Shown in pieces: positions 46,146 through 55,404 of a stretch of DNA of 64,000 nt (its first letter is position 1; every line of letters starts with the position of its first letter). The DNA comes from Alicyclobacillus kakegawensis NBRC 103104. Its GTDB lineage: Bacteria; Bacillota; Bacilli; Alicyclobacillales; Alicyclobacillaceae. The DNA lies in contig NZ_BCRP01000010.1 in NCBI RefSeq assembly GCF_001552655.1, forward strand, positions 57,813 to 121,812. Reading direction: 5' to 3'. A model generated the notes under the pieces. It was not told the DNA's origin and did not search any database. It saw only the letters and a program-made list of their open reading frames with translations. The translations under genes and the position numbers were made by a program.

Positions 46146-46568
46146 TCATTTCGCGGATGCGGCTGTGTACTGCTGCGGTTGAGCTTCGTACTTGGACGGA
46201 CACTTGACCAGCAAGGTGTGGGCGACAAAGCGTCCGTTGGACTGCAACTTGCCAGTTACAATCACTGGCCAGTCATTGGCGAAATCATCCGGCTCAGGCC
46301 CATGAAACACAACCGGCAGGCGTTGATTCGTTTTCGGGTCCCGCAGGGTAAACTGAAGCAGCTGCTGCTCCGGCTGCCACCGCACGCTTGCGGCGACGAC
46401 ATCACCGCTCACCGTCGCTTCCTGGCCATCCGCCCGCGCACCCTCTGCCGTCAATTCCGCGACCGTCATGTAATAGGTTGCGGCATGCGTCACCGCCGTT
46501 CGGATGAGGACGGCCAGCACGCCCACCACCAGGACCAACGCCGCCACCAGCTTGATCCGTACGGACAC
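46146..46568 (-). CDS. ccmE: Cytochrome c maturation protein CcmE, CxxxY variant
   Basis: 140 residues: N-terminal membrane anchor (about 6-24), OB-fold, then LLVKCPSKY. In proteobacterial CcmE the heme-binding residue is His in HxxxY; here it is Cys in CPSKY, the CxxxY form described for some archaea and Desulfovibrio. GTG start with GGGGAGTG upstream. First gene of the ccm unit. Confidence 0.85.
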   Translation of the reverse strand: MSVRIKLVAALVLVVGVLAVLIRTAVTHAATYYMTVAELTAEGARADGQEATVSGDVVAASVRWQPEQQLLQFTLRDPKTNQRLPVVFHGPEPDDFANDWPVIVTGKLQSNGRFVAHTLLVKCPSKYEAQPQQYTAASAK

Positions 46569-46669
46569 CCCGCATTCACTCCCCGATTTTCACTGACCAC
46601 CGCCCAGTGAAACCCACCGCCCTGTGTTAGTCTCGAGAACCAGGCCACAATGCTCGACGCCCGATGCGC

Positions 46670-46675
46670 TATAAT
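46670..46675 (+). promoter_or_regulatory. -10 box suggesting a leaderless transcript
   Basis: A perfect TATAAT ends 7 bases before ATG 46683. No ribosome site is seen before this ATG, so transcription may start at or near the start codon. The -35 is weak. Confidence 0.4.
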
Positions 46676-46682
46676 GTCTAAC

Positions 46683-47411
46683 ATGAAGAAGCAAACGTCC
46701 AACTGGCCTCCCAGCCGACTCAGCCAGAAAACAAAAACTCGACTCATGGAAATCTATGACCGGTTGTACCGCCATTTTGGCGACCGCAAGTGGTGGCCCG
46801 CCAAAACCCGCGAGGAAATCGTCATCGGAGCCATCCTGGTGCAAAACGTCTCGTGGGCGAATACCACAAAAGCCATCCAAGCGCTTGAGGACCGCGGTCT
46901 GCTCTCCTTTCGCGCGCTCGACGCGGCCGACACTGCGCTTCTGGAGGACTGCCTCATCCCGACACGGTTCTATCGGATGAAAGCGCAAAAGCTGAAGGCG
47001 TTTTCCGGTCATCTGAAGAACCGGTATGGTTTTGACCTCGACGCGATGCTGGAACAGCCCGAAGACACGCTGCGCTCAGAATTGTTGTCCATCCACGGCA
47101 TCGGTCCGGAAACGGCGGACGATATCGTGCTGTACGCCGCCGCCAAACCGAGCTTTGTCATCGACGCGTACACCCGGCGTATTTTCCATCGCCTCGGCAT
47201 GACTCCGGAAAACCCCGGCTACGAAGCGATGCGCAGTTGGTTTATGCAGCACCTGCCGCGCGATGTATCCCTCTACAATCAATACCACGCGCTCATTGAC
47301 GCGCTCGGCAATCGAGTCTGCCGACAGTCGCGGCCTGATTGCGCCAACTGCCCACTCCTGGAACTGTGCCTGCACGGAAACAGACACCTGCCTGAGAGCA
47401 GGCGTCCTTAG
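46683..47411 (+). CDS. Endonuclease III-like DNA glycosylase
   Basis: About 242 residues. Helix-hairpin-helix LLSIHGIGPETADDIVLYA, catalytic Asp region FVIDAYTRRIF, and C-terminal 4Fe-4S cysteines CRQSRPDCANCPLLELC. The Lys that gives endonuclease III its lyase activity (GRKTA) is Glu here (GPETA), as in 3-methyladenine glycosylase-like members, so a monofunctional glycosylase is likely. ATG 46674 is an alternative start. Confidence 0.8.
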   Translation: MKKQTSNWPPSRLSQKTKTRLMEIYDRLYRHFGDRKWWPAKTREEIVIGAILVQNVSWANTTKAIQALEDRGLLSFRALDAADTALLEDCLIPTRFYRMKAQKLKAFSGHLKNRYGFDLDAMLEQPEDTLRSELLSIHGIGPETADDIVLYAAAKPSFVIDAYTRRIFHRLGMTPENPGYEAMRSWFMQHLPRDVSLYNQYHALIDALGNRVCRQSRPDCANCPLLELCLHGNRHLPESRRP

Positions 47412-47412
47412 C

Positions 47413-47577
47413 CTAGTCACTCGATTGCGACATATCAGCCCCGATGCCAATAAAGAGCGGCACCACCATCAGGACAATCCCAATAAACTCCCAGAACCCG
47501 CGCAACTGCACAACCATCACGAGACCAGCCAGCATCAGGACCAGACCTGTCACAAACAACCCGGCGGCACGTGACAA
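47413..47577 (-). CDS. Small two-helix membrane protein
   Basis: 54 residues, TTG 47577 with GGAGGTGA 5 bases upstream. Two hydrophobic helices (about 6-24 and 28-46) and a polar tail DMSQSSD. Ends one base past the endonuclease III-like gene's stop on the other strand. Hypothetical. Confidence 0.6.
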   Translation of the reverse strand: MSRAAGLFVTGLVLMLAGLVMVVQLRGFWEFIGIVLMVVPLFIGIGADMSQSSD

Positions 47578-47742
47578 TAAAGTCACCTCCGTTTGTAGAG
47601 ATGGAATTTTCGCGCTTGGGCGTATGATGTGAACCTATTATATCACTCCACAAGGTGGACGCATAGATGGCCTGGCCGCGCATAGCCTGGCACGGCCCGG
47701 TACAAGATAAGGGTGAAACTTCCACATAGAGGAGGAATTTGG

Positions 47743-48006
47743 ATGAGAAAAGGAACCATCGCCGCCTGGCTGCTGGCAGGGTTTGCGGTGTTCACCGCTT
47801 GGCCGGCGTGGACGCAGCCAGCGTCCGCCCACTCCGTACTCCCATGGTCGACCGCCGCGGACACTCACAAGCCTGCTCCATCACACCCGCCTGGAACGAC
47901 GGACAAAACGGACAAGCACAAGAAAGACCGGTGGGGCACGCATAAGGACGGTCATGACGACAAAGACCATGACCAAGATAACCACGCCCACGACATGGAC
48001 GACTGA
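47743..48006 (+). CDS. Secreted His/Asp/Lys-rich protein
   Basis: 87 residues. Signal peptide (about 1-30, ending ASAHS), then a Pro/Thr-rich linker and a tail dense in His, Asp and Lys (DGHDDKDHDQDNHAHDMDD). Such tails can bind Zn, Ni or Cu. AGAGGAGG precedes ATG 47743. Convergent with htrA. No family assigned. Confidence 0.7.
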   Translation: MRKGTIAAWLLAGFAVFTAWPAWTQPASAHSVLPWSTAADTHKPAPSHPPGTTDKTDKHKKDRWGTHKDGHDDKDHDQDNHAHDMDD

Positions 48007-48020
48007 CGGATTGACAGAAT

Positions 48021-48047
48021 GGGCCGCGGGATCATCTCCCACGGCCC
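48021..48047. terminator. Hairpin between convergent genes
   Basis: GGGCCG...CGGCCC with an inner GGGA/TCCC stem and 5-base loop lies between the His-rich gene and htrA. It could stop both transcripts, but there is no T tract on either side. Confidence 0.4.
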
Positions 48048-48054
48048 ATCCACC

Positions 48055-49344
48055 TTACCAGCCCCCTGTGAACGGGATGCCCTGCGAATAGCCACCTTCC
48101 CCAGACGAGTATCCACCTTGGTCTCCGAACCCTTGTGAGTCGTCGCTTTGTCCTTGCCCATTCGCGTCGTTGGGCGTGGACATTTTTTGCACCGGAATGG
48201 TCAAGGTCAACCTCTTTTGCCCACGGTACACAGTGACCTGAACCTTGTCTCCGGGTTTGGTTTCAAACAGCGCCGTGCGCAGGTCCGCCGTGTCCTGCAC
48301 GTTGGTTGAATTGATGCGGACAATCACGTCGCCCGCCTTCAAACCGGCATCCTTAGTGGCTGTGGACGTCACCTTGAGCACGTACACACCCGTGTTCGTG
48401 GGCACGCCTTGCAGATAGCTGGGCGGCACCTCATCCACCGGGTATGCCTCTATCCCCAGCGCCGGGTGGGTGGCGTGGCCAGATTGGATGATTTCAGAAG
48501 CCACCATCTTGACCAAGTTGGCTGGGATGGCAAATCCTATCCCTTCCACGCCTTCCTCCGCGATCTTGCTGCTCGTGATGCCGATGACCTGACCCTCGAT
48601 GTTCAGCAAGGGTCCCCCGCTGTTGCCCGGGTTAATGGCGGCGTCGGTCTGAATGACCGATTGGTAATCGAGCGTCTGTTGCGATTCCGGCTCCTCCACC
48701 GGCATTTCGCGCGACTTGGCGCTCACGATGCCGGACGTCACCGAATCCGTGAAGTCAAGTCCCATCGGTGTACCGATGGCCACCACCGGTTCCCCGACCT
48801 CGATGCTGTCCGAGTTGGCCAAGGGCAGCGGTTCCACTCCGGAAAAGTTCGTCGCACTCGTCTTCAACACGGCCAAGTCGGTGTACGGATCGGTACCAAC
48901 CACTTCGGCCGACACGTGTTTCCCTGATTCCAGCACCAAGCTCACTTTCGAACCGCCTTCAACCACATGGTTGTTGGTCACCAGATAGGCCGTATCGCCA
49001 TTCTTCTCTATCAACACTCCGGTTCCGATGTCCGACTCTTGATCTTGAGTCTGCTGCGTAAAGAAGTTCTGTGAGGACGTGTAGTTGACCACAGCCGCCA
49101 CAGCCGGCGCGGCCTTCTTCACCAACTGCGTGATCCCGCTCGTCACATTCACGTCCACGTTGGTCGACGTGACCGCCGGGGCCCTCGAACTCGTACTGGA
49201 CGCGGGCGTGTTGGACGCCGTGGACGAAGCTTGCAGGTGCCGTGTCGCCCACGGCAATGCGGCCATGGTCGATCCGGACCCGACAATGGCGGAAACGACA
49301 CACACGGCAACCCACTTCCACACTCCTGGACCCTGTTTGCTCAT
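48055..49344 (-). CDS. htrA: HtrA/DegP-like serine protease with PDZ
   Basis: 429 residues. N-terminal membrane helix (about 10-32), Ser/Thr linker, trypsin-like domain with His in VTNNHVVEG, Asp in YTDLAVLK, Ser in NPGNSGGPLL, then one PDZ domain (GVYVLKVTSTATKDAGLKAGDVI) and a Gly/Gln/Ser-rich tail. Extracytoplasmic quality-control protease. ATG 49344 with GTGAGG upstream. Confidence 0.9.
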   Translation of the reverse strand: MSKQGPGVWKWVAVCVVSAIVGSGSTMAALPWATRHLQASSTASNTPASSTSSRAPAVTSTNVDVNVTSGITQLVKKAAPAVAAVVNYTSSQNFFTQQTQDQESDIGTGVLIEKNGDTAYLVTNNHVVEGGSKVSLVLESGKHVSAEVVGTDPYTDLAVLKTSATNFSGVEPLPLANSDSIEVGEPVVAIGTPMGLDFTDSVTSGIVSAKSREMPVEEPESQQTLDYQSVIQTDAAINPGNSGGPLLNIEGQVIGITSSKIAEEGVEGIGFAIPANLVKMVASEIIQSGHATHPALGIEAYPVDEVPPSYLQGVPTNTGVYVLKVTSTATKDAGLKAGDVIVRINSTNVQDTADLRTALFETKPGDKVQVTVYRGQKRLTLTIPVQKMSTPNDANGQGQSDDSQGFGDQGGYSSGEGGYSQGIPFTGGW

Positions 49345-49396
49345 GAACAACCAACCTCACTTTGTATGTCGATAGAGAGATTCCTGTTCGGTCGGT

Positions 49397-50791
49397 TTAT
49401 ACATTACACGCCCTGTCTTGAATGCACCTTGAATTGACAACCCTGCGGGCCGCAGCCCGCCCGCTGCGGACAGCGCCTTCCAGACAAGCGGGCCAACCGG
49501 TATCGGTCCAATCCCCAGCCACCAGCAGCCCAGGAACCAAACCCTGGCAGGGAAACCGGTACTGACGGATGCCTGGCTCGGCCAAAAACGTGGCCTGCGC
49601 CTGCCAAACACAGACGGCCTGCAGGAGTCTGGCTGCCCCCGCTTTTGGGAACATCTGCCGCACTTGCTGGTCCACCTGGCGCACGAGCTGTTGACGCGGC
49701 TGCCCCAGTAGGCTGCCAGCCGCGCTGATGGAGGCGGCCAACAACCGCCCGTCCCATTCAGTGGTCCCAAGAAGCCGCCCGCGGTTGAATATAAAGGGCG
49801 CCGTCTGGCCGGCCCAAGCTGCCACTTCCCCGGCCATGACAGGCTGGTCATACAAAAGATACACATTCACGATGGGGCTCCAGGGCACCGAAGCCAGGCC
49901 GCGCAGTTCTGAAGAGCGAGCCAAATCATGGTGGAGCAAACGCGGGAGCACATCGTGCGGTACGGCGGCAATCACCGTCTGGGCCGCGACACGCTCCCCC
50001 GCCTTGGTTTGGACGCCGACAACCGTTCCCCCTTCCAGCTCAACGCGTTCAATCGCTTCCCCCAAGTGGACGTGCACGCCGCGCTCCCGGAGCACGCGTA
50101 CGGCAGCTTCGGCCAAATCGCCCAACGGGCGTACAAAATAACCCAGACGCGCAGCGCGCCACCCGTTGACCACGCCCATCCGCAAAGCCTGTACCGCCAA
50201 CCCCGCGCTGACCTTGTCGCATGAGCCGTTCAGAACCGCGACCCCAATTAAATCCCAGAGCCGCTCGATGGCGCGTGAGGATTGCCCGTGCTCGGCCAGC
50301 CAAGATGCAAAAGATTGTCCGTCAATCCGCTCAGTGTTACCCGTCATCACGGCCAATGCCGCCCAGAGAGCGCGCGCCCGTTCGGCCGGGGACAGATGGC
50401 GGTAACCCAGGAGGGACTGCAATAGGTGCAGGGGGCCCGGCAAACGCCGACTTTTTAACGTCTGCCAGGCACCGGACGCGTAGACAGGGACGGACAAAAG
50501 AGGTTGAAAGCGTACGGCCTCCTCCTGCCCAATTTGGCGCAGAACAGCCACGAACTCCGTGCAACAGCCCAGAAGCACATGCTGACCGTTGTCCAGATGC
50601 CAACCAGTGGAGGGGTGAATGAAGGAAAACGCACGCCCCCCAGGATGCGCTCTCCGTTCATACAGCCAAATCTCACACGCCGGGTGGATCTGGCTGAGTT
50701 CCAGGGCCGCCGCCAAGCCCGCCCAGCCGGCCCCCACGATGACGACACGACCGGCGCCTACCCGATTTGCTTCTGCCACAGGGCATCCCAT
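49397..50791 (-). CDS. hpnE: Hydroxysqualene dehydroxylase HpnE
   Basis: 464 residues. FAD site VVIVGAGWAGLAAALEL, then HPGGRAFSF and DNGQHVLLGCC, and the C-terminal GLLVAGDWTDTGWPACLEGAVRSG of amine-oxidase-like desaturases. Reduces hydroxysqualene to squalene. Overlaps the hpnD end by 34 bases; GTG 50776 is another possible start. Last gene of the hopanoid run. Confidence 0.88.
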   Translation of the reverse strand: MGCPVAEANRVGAGRVVIVGAGWAGLAAALELSQIHPACEIWLYERRAHPGGRAFSFIHPSTGWHLDNGQHVLLGCCTEFVAVLRQIGQEEAVRFQPLLSVPVYASGAWQTLKSRRLPGPLHLLQSLLGYRHLSPAERARALWAALAVMTGNTERIDGQSFASWLAEHGQSSRAIERLWDLIGVAVLNGSCDKVSAGLAVQALRMGVVNGWRAARLGYFVRPLGDLAEAAVRVLRERGVHVHLGEAIERVELEGGTVVGVQTKAGERVAAQTVIAAVPHDVLPRLLHHDLARSSELRGLASVPWSPIVNVYLLYDQPVMAGEVAAWAGQTAPFIFNRGRLLGTTEWDGRLLAASISAAGSLLGQPRQQLVRQVDQQVRQMFPKAGAARLLQAVCVWQAQATFLAEPGIRQYRFPCQGLVPGLLVAGDWTDTGWPACLEGAVRSGRAAARRVVNSRCIQDRACNV

Positions 50792-51615
50792 ATCAGGTGA
50801 ATTTTTTTCGTTTTTGAGAGACTGATGCGCTCGGTCAACACGCTCTCCGGCTTGGCTTCAATGGCTTTGAAAAGTTCGAAGTACACCGCATAAATCATTT
50901 GCAAGCACCGCCTGGCATCCGCGTGGATTAACGGGAATAATTCCATAGCTTGTCGATAGTGTTCCCGGGCGCGCTCAAGCTGCCGCTGCATCAACTGGAG
51001 GAAGGGCGGCGTTTTGCGCCCCTTGCGGAGGTCGTCCAAGGTGCACCCAACCTCCTCCATGTCTTGAGATGGTATGTATATGCGATTGCGCCCCATGTCC
51101 TCTTTTAAGTCCCGCATGACATTGGTCAGCTGAAGCGCGATGCCCATCTGATTGGCCAGATGCGGCGCCTCCTCTCCTGTAAAGCCAAACACGTGAATGC
51201 ACAATCGGCCGACCGAGCCTGCCACGTATTCGCAATACTGCTTCAGCTCAGCAAAAGTGGTAAACCGGACCGGTTTCAGGTCCACGCGCATCCCGCGAAG
51301 CAAGTCTTCGAACGGATCGATGGGGATGTGATAGCGGCGGATGGTGTCTCCCAGAGCTTGCACTACCGGGTGATCGTCCTCCAGATACGACGGCTCTGTG
51401 GCGCGGCGCAATAGTGATTCGGCTTCCTCCAGCCGCTTTGTGGCCAGATCTCCGGAAAACTCATCCACCGCGTCGTCGCAGATTCGACTCCACGCGTAGA
51501 TGGCGTGCATCGCCAGGCGTTTTGGCTGCGGCAGGAGCATCATGCCGTAGTAAAAACTGCTTCCTCCTTGCTTGGTGATCTGGTGACACACCTTATACGC
51601 GTGCGACAGCTCCAC
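50758..51615 (-). CDS. hpnD: Presqualene diphosphate synthase HpnD
   Basis: 285 residues, squalene/phytoene synthase fold. Aspartate motifs DDAVDEFSG and NVMRDLKEDMGRNRIYIP, plus GSSFYYGMMLLP. Joins two farnesyl diphosphates to presqualene diphosphate. GGGAGGTG precedes GTG 51615. Confidence 0.87.
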   Translation of the reverse strand: MELSHAYKVCHQITKQGGSSFYYGMMLLPQPKRLAMHAIYAWSRICDDAVDEFSGDLATKRLEEAESLLRRATEPSYLEDDHPVVQALGDTIRRYHIPIDPFEDLLRGMRVDLKPVRFTTFAELKQYCEYVAGSVGRLCIHVFGFTGEEAPHLANQMGIALQLTNVMRDLKEDMGRNRIYIPSQDMEEVGCTLDDLRKGRKTPPFLQLMQRQLERAREHYRQAMELFPLIHADARRCLQMIYAVYFELFKAIEAKPESVLTERISLSKTKKIHLIWDALWQKQIG

Positions 51616-51632
51616 GTTTTGTCACCTCCCGG

Positions 51633-52523
51633 TTAAGCCTGCGGCAGTGCAAACAGGGTGCGCACAGCAATGGAGACCTTCCCCAAACCGGACACAGTGG
51701 GCCGGCGAAACATGGGATCGTACCCCTGCCGGGCCAGGGCACGCAATATCGCCTGACCGCCGAGTCGGTACATGCGCAGCTGCATGCGCAGGCGGGGAGG
51801 CACCATCGCCTCCAACGCAGCCCCTTCGACAAACATCTGGGAAGCGCGTTCGGCCTGCATCTGGACACAGCGGCGGAGCGATTCGCTTCCCTTGCCTGCT
51901 CGCAAATCGGTCTCCGACCCACCACAGGCAGCCAGGTCTTGCAACGGCAGGTAAATCCGCCCTAACGGCACGTCCCGACCCAGGTCCTGCAGATGATTCA
52001 CCACCTGCAGAGCCGAGCACGTCTTGTCCGACAAGCGCTGGCGGAGAGAGTCTGTAAACCCGAACAATGCCAGCACCAGACGCCCGACTGGGTTCGCCGA
52101 ATAGCGACAGTACTCCATCAGGTCCTCCCAGGTCTGACAGGGCTGCGGCTGTTGATCCCGGCGATTGGCCTCCAACAAGTCCAAGAAGGGCTCTATCGGC
52201 AGCGAAAACTGCGCAATGGTCTGCTGTAAGGCTTGAAACACGAAATGCGTCGGTCGACCGCCGTAGCACGCCCGCAGCTGGCGCTCCCAGGCGGCCAGGG
52301 CCGCGAGGCGATCGCCTGGGTATTCATCCCCCAGATCGTCCACCCCTCGGCAGAAGGCGTACACCGCCCAGAAGTGCGGTCGCAAGGGCTTGGGCACAAA
52401 CAAAGACACCACAGAAAAATTTTCATAATGGCGATGGACAACCTGCTTACACAAAGCGAAAGCGGCATCCTCGTCGCTGGCCAAACCTGCGTCCGGATCG
52501 ACAACGAGCTGGGTCACCGCCAT
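51633..52523 (-). CDS. hpnC: Hydroxysqualene synthase HpnC
   Basis: 296 residues, paralogue of HpnD: FCRGVDDLGDEYPGD and VVNHLQDLGRDVPLGRIYLP aspartate motifs. Converts presqualene diphosphate to hydroxysqualene. ATG 52523 overlaps the shc stop (TGATG) with AGGGGAG upstream. Confidence 0.87.
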   Translation of the reverse strand: MAVTQLVVDPDAGLASDEDAAFALCKQVVHRHYENFSVVSLFVPKPLRPHFWAVYAFCRGVDDLGDEYPGDRLAALAAWERQLRACYGGRPTHFVFQALQQTIAQFSLPIEPFLDLLEANRRDQQPQPCQTWEDLMEYCRYSANPVGRLVLALFGFTDSLRQRLSDKTCSALQVVNHLQDLGRDVPLGRIYLPLQDLAACGGSETDLRAGKGSESLRRCVQMQAERASQMFVEGAALEAMVPPRLRMQLRMYRLGGQAILRALARQGYDPMFRRPTVSGLGKVSIAVRTLFALPQA

Positions 52524-54400
52524 CACTCCCCTGCCAGCACAACCTGTCGATAGCGGCCCAAGGCCCACAATGGAAAAATGTCACGGTACATCTCGTATCC
52601 GATGTAAAAGTCCCGCGGAAAGCCGGTGCCAGTGTATTTCTGCTCGTTCCAACGCCCGTCAGGACGCTGATTGCGCAGCAAATAGTCCACCCCGCGCTGG
52701 ACGCATTCGTGTTCCGCCCAGCCCCCGGCTATCAGCGCCATCAATGCCCAGGCAGTCTGGGACGGGGTGCTCTCGCCCACGCCGGCAAACCGCTCGTCCT
52801 CGTAAGAACGGCAATCCTCTCCCCAGCCGCCGTCCTCATTCTGGTGCTCGGCGAGCCAATGCAGCGACTTCTGCACCCAATCCTCTCGCACATCGATGCC
52901 GACCGCGGCCAACGCCGGCACGACCGCCCCGGTGCCGTACACATAATTCACGCCCCAGCGCCCGAACCAAGGTCCCGAGGCGGACTGCTGCTGGCGGAGA
53001 TAGCCCACGGCCCGCTGGATCACGTCCCACGCATCGTCGTACCCGAAGCTGCCAAAGCACTCAAGGACGTGGGCGGTCACGTCTTCGCTCGGCGGGTCTA
53101 TCACTTCGCCGAAATCGCAAAACGGAATTCGGTTGACCAGGGTACGCGTGTTATCCGCGTCAAAGGCGCCCCACCCGCCGTTTTTGCTCTGCATGGCAAC
53201 AAGCCAGCGAAAACCGGCGGTCATCGCCTTGCGGCGCATGGCTTCATCGGGGAGGCGAAGACTGTTCAGGGCTTGCACCACAATCGCCGTATCATCGACA
53301 TCCGGGTAGTTATCGTTATAGAACTCAAACGCCCACCCGCCTGGCTTCGCGTGCGGGCGGCTCACCTGCCAATCCCCACCAGTGAAGATCTGTTTCTCGC
53401 ACAGCCATTCCCCCGCCTGTATGAGCGCAGGATGATCCGCCTGAACTCCGGCAGCGCGCAGAGCCAAGACGCTTAATCCCGTATCCCAAACCGGGGAAAC
53501 GCACGCCTGGAACCACCACGTATCCCCTTCATCGACTGCAAAGCTGTCCAGTGCACGCCAGCCCTTTTCGAACGCCGGGTGTTGGCGTTGACCGCAAGCG
53601 TCTAGCGCTAACAGTGAATAAAACCAAGGCGGTTGAATGCCACCCCAGTTTCCGTCTGCCTCCTGATGCTCAACAACCCACTGCAAGGCCCGCGATTCCG
53701 CCGAGGAACGCAGCGGATGCCAAGGAAAACGACGATACGCTTTGAGCGCTCGGTCCAACACCGTAAATATGTCTCCGTCTCCGGCCGGCGGCGTTCCATT
53801 TGTGTGTAATTCCGGAACCTTCGCCCCGTCCGGGAGCGGGTAGACGGGCCTACGGTTCATCACGACGGTCAAAGCGACAACGGTGGCCCGTGCCCAACTG
53901 GCAAAATCATAGATATTCAACGGCACCCATTTCGGAAGGTACATAATTTCAGGCGGGATTTCCGGCAGTTTGCCCCACTCGTACTCCCCCACCAGGGCTA
54001 ACCACAGGCGCGTAAACACGCGCGTGGCCTCAATCCCACCACCGCTCTGGATGAACGCACGCGCCTTCAGCATACGCGGGTCATCCGCCGGAACGCCAAT
54101 CAATTTCAACGCCACATAGGCTTCCACCGTCGCGTTGAGATCCGGAGGACCGCCTGGATAAATGGACCATGTTCCTTCTTCACTCTGCTGCTGAAACAGA
54201 TAGGCGGCTATTTTTTGCTCTCTCTCAGCCTGGCGCCGATCCAAGCAATGGCACAGGAGGACGTACTCCGCCTCCATACAGACATTGGAAAACAATCGCC
54301 CCCACCAATAGCCTTCTGTATGTTGACGTGCAAAAAGAGACTGGACGGCGGCTTCAATGCCCGCCTCCAAGCGAGTGGTTGTGGCTTTTGGCAAGCTCAC
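52523..54400 (-). CDS. shc: Squalene-hopene cyclase
   Basis: 625 residues. The protonating DVDD motif lies at residues 367-370 and several QW repeats are visible (QADGNWGG-like, QNEDGGWGE, QRPDGRWNE). Size and spacing match the Alicyclobacillus acidocaldarius enzyme, a monotopic membrane protein that cyclises squalene to hopene and hopanol. GTG 54400 with AAGGAGG; overlaps the hpnA stop by 4 bases. Confidence 0.95.
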   Translation of the reverse strand: MSLPKATTTRLEAGIEAAVQSLFARQHTEGYWWGRLFSNVCMEAEYVLLCHCLDRRQAEREQKIAAYLFQQQSEEGTWSIYPGGPPDLNATVEAYVALKLIGVPADDPRMLKARAFIQSGGGIEATRVFTRLWLALVGEYEWGKLPEIPPEIMYLPKWVPLNIYDFASWARATVVALTVVMNRRPVYPLPDGAKVPELHTNGTPPAGDGDIFTVLDRALKAYRRFPWHPLRSSAESRALQWVVEHQEADGNWGGIQPPWFYSLLALDACGQRQHPAFEKGWRALDSFAVDEGDTWWFQACVSPVWDTGLSVLALRAAGVQADHPALIQAGEWLCEKQIFTGGDWQVSRPHAKPGGWAFEFYNDNYPDVDDTAIVVQALNSLRLPDEAMRRKAMTAGFRWLVAMQSKNGGWGAFDADNTRTLVNRIPFCDFGEVIDPPSEDVTAHVLECFGSFGYDDAWDVIQRAVGYLRQQQSASGPWFGRWGVNYVYGTGAVVPALAAVGIDVREDWVQKSLHWLAEHQNEDGGWGEDCRSYEDERFAGVGESTPSQTAWALMALIAGGWAEHECVQRGVDYLLRNQRPDGRWNEQKYTGTGFPRDFYIGYEMYRDIFPLWALGRYRQVVLAGE

Positions 54401-55404
54401 GCTCTTCTCCTCCTTTCTCGCTGCTCCGGATACTCCTGCTGAAACCAGGCCACCGCTCGGGCCAGTGCCGCATCTACGGACGAAGGCGAATATCCCAACT
54501 CCCGGCGAGCCCTTTCAGTGGAAAAATACATCGGTTTGCGGGCCAATTTCACCCCATCCACCGGGATGCGAGGCCCCCGCCCGATGACGGGTGTGACTAT
54601 CCACTCGTCTACCGCTGCGGCGGCGTAGGCCAACCACAGTGGCACGCGCAGGCGCGGAACGGGCCGACCCGCGAGCTGGGCGGTGCGGGCCACTAGGTCT
54701 CGGAAGTGCATATTGTCCCCTCCGAGTATGTACCTTTGTCCCCGCTGTCCGCGGGCTAACGCCAGCAGGTGTCCCTCGGCCACATCCTCCACCGCCACCA
54801 CGTTTAACCCGGTGTCAGCGTACCCGGGCATTCTCCCGCGGACGATGTCGAGAATGATTTTTCCGGTCGGCGTCGGCTTCACGTCACCGGGTCCCACGGG
54901 CGTGGACGGGTTGACGACCACCGCGTCCAAACCGCGCTCACACGCCTGCAACACCACCTGCTCGGCAAGGATCTTGCTCTTTTTGTAGTCGCTGTCCACC
55001 TCGTCGGGATGGGCAAATCCCCGCTCGTCCGCTGGCTCGCCCCCAGGTAAAAGGGCAACGGTGGAAGTGCTGCTGGTGTACACCACGCGCTCCACCCGTG
55101 CGCGCTCGCAGGCCTCCAGCAGCCGCCGCGTTCCCTCGACGTTAACCTGATACATGATAGGCCCGTCCCGGCGATTCAACGAATAGAGGGCCGCCACGTG
55201 AAACACAGTCTCGCAACCATGAATGTGTTCCAGGCCCTCCCCCGTCGCCAAATCGCCAGGAACCACTTCCACGTCGAGCGACGATAGCCTCGAGACGGCT
55301 TCGGGAGTGCGCACCAAGGCCCGCACCTGCCAGCCATGCTGACGCAAGACGCGCGCCACATGGTAGCCGATGAAACCGCTGGCACCTGTTACAAATGCTC
55401 GCAC
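54397..55404 (-). CDS. hpnA: Hopanoid-associated NAD-dependent epimerase/reductase HpnA
   Basis: 335 residues, extended SDR fold: VTGASGFIGYHVAR, VFHVAALYS, and YKKSK active-site Tyr/Lys in DSDYKKSKILAEQ. GTG 55404 with AGGCAGG upstream is preferred; it overlaps the hpnG end by 16 bases. Confidence 0.85.
   Translation of the reverse strand: MRAFVTGASGFIGYHVARVLRQHGWQVRALVRTPEAVSRLSSLDVEVVPGDLATGEGLEHIHGCETVFHVAALYSLNRRDGPIMYQVNVEGTRRLLEACERARVERVVYTSSTSTVALLPGGEPADERGFAHPDEVDSDYKKSKILAEQVVLQACERGLDAVVVNPSTPVGPGDVKPTPTGKIILDIVRGRMPGYADTGLNVVAVEDVAEGHLLALARGQRGQRYILGGDNMHFRDLVARTAQLAGRPVPRLRVPLWLAYAAAAVDEWIVTPVIGRGPRIPVDGVKLARKPMYFSTERARRELGYSPSSVDAALARAVAWFQQEYPEQRERRRRA

Noticed and set aside
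52067..53476. Plus-strand open frame of 469 codons
   Set aside because: Antisense to hpnC and shc, both certain; arises from high GC codon use.
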